Origin: Thecamonas trahens ATCC 50062
Lineage: Eukaryota; Apusozoa; Apusomonadida; Apusomonadidae
NCBI RefSeq assembly: GCF_000142905.1
Contig: NW_013657645.1
Location: forward strand, 119,713 to 183,712
Length of the DNA: 64,000 nt
Direction: 5' to 3'
Shown here: positions 58,730-64,000 of the stretch, in pieces
How the letters are laid out: each line of letters begins with the position of its first letter
Position numbering within the stretch: position 1 is the first letter of the stretch
Made by a program: the position numbers and the translations under genes
The notes under the pieces: generated by a model
The model's input: the letters and a program-made list of their open reading frames with translations, nothing else
What the model was told of the DNA's origin: nothing
The model's database searches: none

Positions 58730-60698
58730 ATGCTGAACACCTTTGCTCGTCGTGCTCTTGGCCTCAAGCCCGTTGCTGCCACTGCTGTTGCTGTACGTCC
58801 CCCTCCCCCCCCCCCACACACACACACACGCACACATACATATGCATACACACAGTAGAAAGGGGGAATATATCATTGAATCTGATATGGCTATATGGCG
58901 ACATGGCTAGACATATGACCATGATGATGGGTGGGTAGGTGGGTGGGTGGGTGGTTGGGCGGGTGGGCCAAGGACAACGCGACGCGGCACTGTTTTTTCT
59001 TCGGTGCGCTCCACCCACCACCCACCACCACCACCACCACCACCAGCATACCCGTTGTCGTCGTCGTCGCCGCTGTCCACACGCACACTCTTTCCCATGG
59101 CCTTTCCGAAAGGGGAGAAAGAGGGTGGGGGAGGGATGAGCGGGGAAGGGGGGGGGGAAGGTGGTGTGAGAGAGTGACTCACAAGTATGGGGAGACTGGT
59201 CGCTGAATGGGGGCATTTATTTGGGTGGTGGCGCTGGGTGGTGGGGTCGGTCATACTGCTGCGGCTGCTCATACTGCTGGTCATGCTGCTGGTCAACATA
59301 CTGATTATGGTGGGGCTACTCCTCAACCTCGTTCTGCTGATGCTCGTCATCATCCTGCCCTTCATCGTCATGCTGCGGCTCGTGTAACTACAGACCCGGT
59401 CGATGTCGCTGCTCCGCAAGCGCGTCGAGGAGCTCATCCCCGAGAAGCAGGAGGAGGTCAAGGCCGTCCGCGCCGAGAAGGGCGACAAGGTCCTGTGCGA
59501 GGTGACCGTCGACCAGGCGTACGGTGGTATGCGTGGCGTCAAGTCGCTCGTGACCGAGACTTCGCTCCTCGACCCGCACGAGGGCATCCGCTTCCGTGGC
59601 CTCTCGATTCCCGAGTGCCAGGAGCAGCTGCCCAAGGCTGCCGGTGGCGACGAGCCGCTGCCTGAGTCGCTGTTCTGGCTCCTCATGACCGGCGAGGTCC
59701 CGACCCAGGCCGAGGCCGAGTCGCTCACGGAGGAGTGGAACGCCCGCTCTGAGGTTCCGGAGCACATCAACAAGATCATTGACTCGTTCCCCAAGACCCT
59801 GCACCCGATGTCGCAGCTCGTCGCTGCCATCGGCGTCCTCCAGGAGGGCTCGCTCTTTGCCAAGGCCTACGCCGACGGTGTCCACAAGTCCAAGTACTGG
59901 GAGACCACCTACGAGGACTCGATGAACCTCATTGCTAAGCTGCCGAACATCTCGTCGCGCATCTACCGCAACACCTACCACAACGGCGACGTCATCGCCT
60001 CGCCCGGTGAGGACTGGGGTGCCAACATTGCCGCCCAGCTCGGCTACGACTCGCACGAGGTCAAGGAGCTGATGCGCCTGTACATGTTCCTCCACTCGGA
60101 CCACGAGGGCGGCAACGCATCTGCGCACGCCACCCACCTCGTCGGCTCGACCCTTTCGGACCCGTACCTCTCGTTCACCGCGGGCGTCACCGCCCTCGCC
60201 GGCCCGCTCCACGGCCTCGCCAACCAGGAGGTGCTCCGCTGGCTCAACGTCGTCATCGACGAGGTCGGCGGCCTCCCGGTCTCGGACGAGAAGCTCACCG
60301 AGTACATCTGGGACACCCTCAACTCGGGCCGCGTCGTTCCGGGCTACGGCCACGCCGTCCTTCGCACCGACGACCCGCGCTACACCTGCCAGCAGCAGTT
60401 CGCCCTCAAGCACATGCCCGAGGACCCCAAGTTCAAGCTTGTCAAGCAGCTCCACGAGCTCGTCCCGCCCATCCTCACCTCGATCCCCAAGATCAAGTCG
60501 GGTGCCGCCAACGTCGACGCTCACTCGGGTGTCCTCCTCACCCACTACGGCCTCACCGAGGACAACTACTACACCGTTCTCTTTGCCACCTCACGCGCCC
60601 TCGGTGTCCTCGCCTCGCTCACCTGGGACCGCGCTCTCGGCCTCCCGCTCGAGCGCCCGAAGTCGTACACCACCGAGTGGATCAAGAACAACATGTAG
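58730..60698 (+). CDS. CS: Mitochondrial citrate synthase
   Basis: First enzyme of the TCA cycle: condenses acetyl-CoA with oxaloacetate in the matrix. Two exons, 58730-58792 and 59394-60698, give 455 residues. Exon 1 encodes the amphipathic presequence [19 protein letters not shown]. The donor is GTACGT and the acceptor CTACAG, and the intron is 601 bp. The mature protein follows pig citrate synthase closely. All three catalytic residues are present: His in [10 protein letters not shown], His in GYGHAVLR and Asp in VDAHSG. Also present are [12 protein letters not shown], the substrate loop [11 protein letters not shown] and the C-terminal GLPLERPKS. It is the eukaryotic type I mitochondrial enzyme, not a bacterial-like or glyoxysomal form, as no PTS1 signal ends the chain (IKNNM). 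The stop is 98 bp from that of the convergent prolidase. Confidence 0.97.
59187..59387 (+). other. Intron-nested hydrophobic 66-codon frame in citrate synthase intron
   Basis: Just inside the 3' end of the intron an ATG frame at 59187 encodes [17 protein letters not shown] followed by about 45 almost purely Leu/Val/Ile/Met residues, ending at the TAA that is part of the acceptor region (GTGTAACTACAG). The sequence is a CTG/GTC/ATC-rich near-repeat (CTGCTGGTCATGCTGCTG). It may simply be T-rich polypyrimidine context for splicing. Translation is unsupported. Confidence 0.2.
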
Positions 60699-60796
60699 AT
60701 CGTGTGTACGGTCACGTAGCTTTTCCAGTACATCCTCTGCTTCTCCGCCCTTGCTCCTGCTCCTCTCCCCTTCCCGTCCACACATGCTCGGCTTTG

Positions 60797-62445
60797 TTAC
60801 TCCACTCGCTCCATCTTGGCCGCCGCCCACTCGCCGCCGGCCATCACCGCCTCGATGTCGTCGACCTCGCGCGGAACAAGGGTCAGGTTCTCGATGCCAT
60901 CGCTCGTCACCACCACATCGTCCTCAATCCGCACACCGCCAAAAGTCCGGTACGCCGCGAGGCCCTCCTGGTTGATGAACCGGGCCTGCTCCGGCGTCGC
61001 CAGCGCCTTGTCCAGCGCGCAGTCGATAAAGTACACGCCGGGCTCCACAGTCACCACCATGTTCTCCTCCAGCACCCGCCCCATCCGAAGCGAGGCCAGG
61101 CCCGGGCGGCTCGACCGGCTCTCACCAGCAAGGTACCCGCCCACGTCGTGGGTGTCGATGCCGAGCAGGTGGCCGAGGCCGTGCGGCATAAAGGTCGACG
61201 CCAGGCACGCGTCCATCATCTCGTCGACCGAGCCAACAAGAATGCCCGCCTCCACCAGGCCCTCCAAGATGGTCCGCTCGGCAAGGAGGTGCATGTCCGG
61301 CCAGCTCACGCCTGGCCGCATGGCATCCTCGACAGCCTTGACCGACGCCAGCACAATGTTGTAGATCGTCTTCTGCTGCTCCGAGAACTTGCCGTTGGCC
61401 GGGTACGAGCACGTGATGTCCGCGCCATACCGCGCGTACTCGCCGCCCATGTCAAACAGCAGCATGTCGCCGTCGCTAATCGGCGCGTCGTTGGGAGCGC
61501 CGGCGTGCCCGTAGTGCAGCACCGCAGCGTTGGTCCCGGCCCCGCAGATGCACGTGTAGCCCACGTGCCGGTGGCCGCCGTAAAAGTAGCAGTGGTGCAT
61601 AAAGAGCGACTCGGCCTGGTACTCGTACATCCCGGGCTTGACCTTCTTCATCAGCTCGACGTGCGCTTCCGACGACACCTTGCACACGTACCGCATCACC
61701 TCCAGCTCCGCAGGCGTCTTCACCGCGCGCAGCTGGATCATGGTCTGGTGCAGGACCTCGGACTCCACCGCAGCGCCCACGTCAGCCAGGCCATCAAAGC
61801 TGGCCCCGACCACCGTCGATCCAGAGTCGGTGTTGACTCCCGAGAGGACGTGGATCTTGCGACCTTCGGCATCCGCACCGACAATCGGCTCACCACCGGC
61901 CGAAGGCGTGAGCAGCGCCGCAGGGAGCTCGTCGACGTAGCGGACCTCGTCGACGGCGTAGAGGGCGGCAAAGGCGTCCGGACCCTGAATGGGGCCCATC
62001 CACACCGCGTACGACTCGGGCAGCGCGGAATGTACAGAATGGCCTTGCCGGTATCGATCTCGATGGCACCGTAGACATCCGGTTCGCGCACACCAAAGGC
62101 CCAATGGAAGAACGACTCCTGGCGGAAGACATCCTCGTGATCGGTCGAGTAGTGGAGGACATCGGCCGAGCCGCCGCCCTGGAGCAGGACAATGTCATGT
62201 GATCCGACACGAGAGTCTTCGCGGAGGGCAGCCACAAGTCGCGCACGGTTCGCCCCATGCAGATCAGCCATGTTGATGCGGAGCGTGTTGTGCCCACGCC
62301 AGAAAACAGGCTCCACAGCTCCACTCTCCTCGCTCCGCACCACAATGGACGCTGCCTCTCCGGGGCGACCAGCCGTGGCCTTGGCCGGCACGCTTGTCAT
62401 CGTCGTCGTCGTCGTCGTAGTGGTAGTAGTCGTAGTTGCGGACAT
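60797..62445 (-). CDS. PEPD: Xaa-Pro dipeptidase (prolidase) (one frame break)
   Basis: Cytosolic dimanganese metallopeptidase (M24B) that splits X-Pro dipeptides. It is about 549 residues once one base is restored near 62021-62027. The N-terminal domain reads [35 protein letters not shown] and [16 protein letters not shown]. The following frame begins [11 protein letters not shown], so that one added C gives [12 protein letters not shown], nearly identical to animal prolidase. The metal ligands are all present: Asp in LLFDMGGEY, Asp in GADITCSYP, His in HGLGHLLG, Glu in VTVEPGVYF and Glu in GGVRIEDDV. The loop [11 protein letters not shown] is the substrate-binding His region. The start ATG at 62445 is followed by a run of 12 Thr from a (CGT/ACG) trinucleotide tract, which is variable by nature; an internal Met (MTSVPAKA) right after it may be the real start. 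Confidence 0.92.
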
Positions 62446-62794
62446 AATCAAGGTTCTTGCGAATGTACGTATGTATGTCTGTCGGTCAGTCTTCTTTGGG
62501 GAAGATAATGTTAAGTGTGCCCATCTCCCACGTCCCTTCCGACGCTGTCCTTGCTCGCCCTCTGTGTCTGTGTCTCGGTCGGTCTGTGTGTGATCGAGCT
62601 GGTGGCGATCGACCCGTTTTCGCAACGCACGTCACGCCCTCGTCACACAGCGCAAGAGCTCATTGGACGCGGAGCAGAGACGGCGGGGGGAGGGGGGGGG
62701 GGGGGAGTGGAAATCGAGGAATTTGCATGGTGGGCTAGGCGAGCGCGATGTGGCGCGGGAAGAAGAACTCGTCGGTGTTAACTGATTAGCTTGG
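62446..62794. other. Intergenic between prolidase start and ArgRS stop
   Basis: About 350 bp on which both flanking genes run leftward. It includes a (GTAT) stretch at 62466-62480, a G run near 62688-62705 and CGTCACGCCC boxes. It should hold the prolidase promoter and the ArgRS 3' UTR. No gene or RNA is visible. Confidence 0.4.
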
Positions 62795-64000
62795 TTAAAG
62801 ACGGCCGACGTACTCGACGCCGAGAAGGTCAAAGGTCGAGGCCATCATGGTCAGCGCGGCACGCACAATGAGCAGGCGCGACTTGGAGACCTCGATGTCG
62901 TCGAGATCAACGACCTTGCAGTGGTGGTAGAACTCGGAGAAGGCGGTGGAGAGATCGTAGAGGAGCTCGCACAGGCGCGACGGGAGGAGGGTCTCGAGCA
63001 CGTACTCGATCTCCTCGGCGAAGCGGGCGATGGTAAAGGCAAGGCGCTGCTCGGACGGATGGGTGAGGATGAGGTCGGCGGCGCCGGTGGCGGCCGAGGC
63101 AGCAAAGAAGGCGTCAACGTCGAGGACCGACGAGAGGCGCTCGGTGCCAACGCGCAGGATGGAGCACATGCGAGCGTAGGCGTAGAGGAGATAGACCGCA
63201 GTGTTGCCGCGGGTGTCAAGCATGCGCTCAAAGGAGAACATGTAGTTGTTGAGGCGGTTGCAGCGGAGGTCGGCGTACTTGATGCACCCGTGGCCGATGG
63301 CATCTGAGGCCTTGCGGATCTCAGCATCGTCCATCGACTCGGCCTCGCGGGCGGCGGCGGCCTCTTCCTCGGTAAGCTCACCTGCAGCAAGCTGCTCGTC
63401 GATCTTGGCGAGCCGCTCGTCAAGCTTGGAGCGGACGAGCTTCTCGGCACCCTCAACGGCGGTGTCGAGGAGGTCGACAAGGCGGACCACGTCGCCGGAG
63501 CGGGTCTTGAACTTCTTGCCGTCCTCGCCGACGACGACGCCAAAGCCGACGTGCTCGACGCGCTTGTCGTCGGCCGAGAAAAGGCCCATGTGCTGGCCGC
63601 CCTTGTAGATGCACTCGAGGTGCGAGGCCTGGCCCGAGTCAACAACGTACAGGATCCAGTCGGCCTTCTCCACATCGAGGCGGTACTTGAGAGCCGCAAA
63701 GTCGGTGGTAGCGTAGGTGTACCCGCCGTCGGCCTTCTGCACAATGAGCGGCTTGGGCGGCGCGTTGGGCTCGCGCGGGTTGACGATCCAGAAGCAGAGC
63801 GCACCGTTGTCCTCGGCAAGGACCGAGTTGTCGAGCGAGGTCTGCGCCGCGACCTCGGCCGCAAAGGCGTCACGCCGCTCCTTGATGGCCTCAGCGTCCT
63901 CGTCCTCACCTGAGGTAAAGGTGCCGACAAGCGGAATGCGCTCCTTGATGAGCTCGACAGTGTCGGCAAGCTGGTCGTGGTAGAACGACTCGCCCTTCTC
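62795..64000 (-). CDS. RARS1: Arginyl-tRNA synthetase, C-terminal part (5' end outside window)
   Basis: Class I aminoacyl-tRNA synthetase charging tRNA-Arg. The frame is open to the right edge, so about 401 C-terminal residues are visible. They start with EKGESFYHDQL (family GESFY) and include KPLIVQKADGGYTYATTD, where GGYTYATTD is a family hallmark, and the Rossmann strand WILYVVDSGQASHLECIY. HVGFGVVVGEDGKKFKTRSG is the position of the class I KMSKS loop, which in ArgRS is replaced by K-F/M-K-TRSG, as seen here. An anticodon-binding helical domain follows (DLRCNRLNNYMFSFERML, YARMCSILR, ending LLGVEYVGRL). A Glu/Ala-rich insertion (63340-63440) lengthens the catalytic-to-anticodon linker. 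One exon so far; GTGAGG after CTTTACCTCAG near 63910 is probably not used because the frame reads through well. Confidence 0.93.
   Translation of the reverse strand, partial: EKGESFYHDQLADTVELIKERIPLVGTFTSGEDEDAEAIKERRDAFAAEVAAQTSLDNSVLAEDNGALCFWIVNPREPNAPPKPLIVQKADGGYTYATTDFAALKYRLDVEKADWILYVVDSGQASHLECIYKGGQHMGLFSADDKRVEHVGFGVVVGEDGKKFKTRSGDVVRLVDLLDTAVEGAEKLVRSKLDERLAKIDEQLAAGELTEEEAAAAREAESMDDAEIRKASDAIGHGCIKYADLRCNRLNNYMFSFERMLDTRGNTAVYLLYAYARMCSILRVGTERLSSVLDVDAFFAASAATGAADLILTHPSEQRLAFTIARFAEEIEYVLETLLPSRLCELLYDLSTAFSEFYHHCKVVDLDDIEVSKSRLLIVRAALTMMASTFDLLGVEYVGRL

Noticed and set aside
58860-59210. Second C/D snoRNA in the citrate synthase intron (ATGATGA near 58919)
   Set aside because: The nearest downstream CTGA is about 285 bases away and no terminal stem flanks the boxes.
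58907-59863. 318-codon minus-strand frame opposite citrate synthase
   Set aside because: It is antisense to strongly conserved coding sequence and to simple repeats, and is Ser/Pro/Thr-rich without a domain.
15769-62027. Programmed -1 ribosomal frameshifting as the cause of the ten frame breaks
   Set aside because: No shared slippery heptamer or downstream structure; at SIRT4 and Miro the tRNA re-pairing needed would be poor, and the sites instead coincide with short homopolymers.

Overview
The window is nuclear DNA from a free-living, single-celled eukaryote. It is GC-rich and gene-dense, with about 32 genes in 64 kb. Most genes have no intron or one to three short introns. Codon use strongly favours C or G in the third position. 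The intact eukaryotic core set (ORC3, cohesin kleisin, TORC2 Rictor, midasin, RPL19, Miro, YKT6, SIRT4) and the three N gaps fit a draft protist assembly. My best guess is an apusomonad such as Thecamonas trahens; that is inference, since no species marker is present.

Layout. 1-9361: origin-recognition subunit ORC3 (cut by the window edge), a gamma-butyrobetaine/trimethyllysine-type dioxygenase, an unknown protein, a CTR copper transporter, V-ATPase subunit H (interrupted by a gap) and the rRNA-processing factor UTP15. 9381-20425: an unknown protein, a FAM32A-like protein with expanded repeats, TMEM33, an unknown protein, a RAD21/REC8-type kleisin, an SH3-zinc finger-MDM2-type RING protein, a tyrosine phosphatase, and a membrane protein with five 99-bp repeats. 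20558-34034: a UBR-box protein fused to a degenerate M16 peptidase fold, RICTOR, an FKBP, an unknown coiled-coil protein, YKT6, a 700-bp minisatellite and a carbonyl-reductase-like SDR. 34083-44738: the C-terminal half of midasin ending at a damaged assembly joint, a stretch of unlike composition, a RAMP4/SERP1-like exon and a MEA1-like protein. 45453-64000: Miro, SIRT4-like sirtuin, an unknown gene, two von Willebrand A proteins, RPL19 with a C/D snoRNA in its third intron, an NmrA-like protein, a tandem duplication, citrate synthase, prolidase and arginyl-tRNA synthetase (cut by the window edge).

The genes are mostly unrelated housekeeping functions and not an operon-like system. Loose themes are ribosome biogenesis and translation (UTP15, midasin, RPL19 with its snoRNA, ArgRS), membrane traffic and ER (YKT6, TMEM33, RAMP4) and mitochondria (citrate synthase, Miro, SIRT4). 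Convergent neighbours lie 0-98 bp apart, and one pair overlaps by 13 coding bases.

Three genome-level signals stand out. Most 5' splice sites read GTACGY, not GTAAGT. Ten frame breaks in otherwise good genes all need the same repair, one missing base; this looks like homopolymer undercalling and not biology. There are unusual domain fusions (UBR box plus a catalytically dead M16 fold; SH3 plus an MDM2-like RING).
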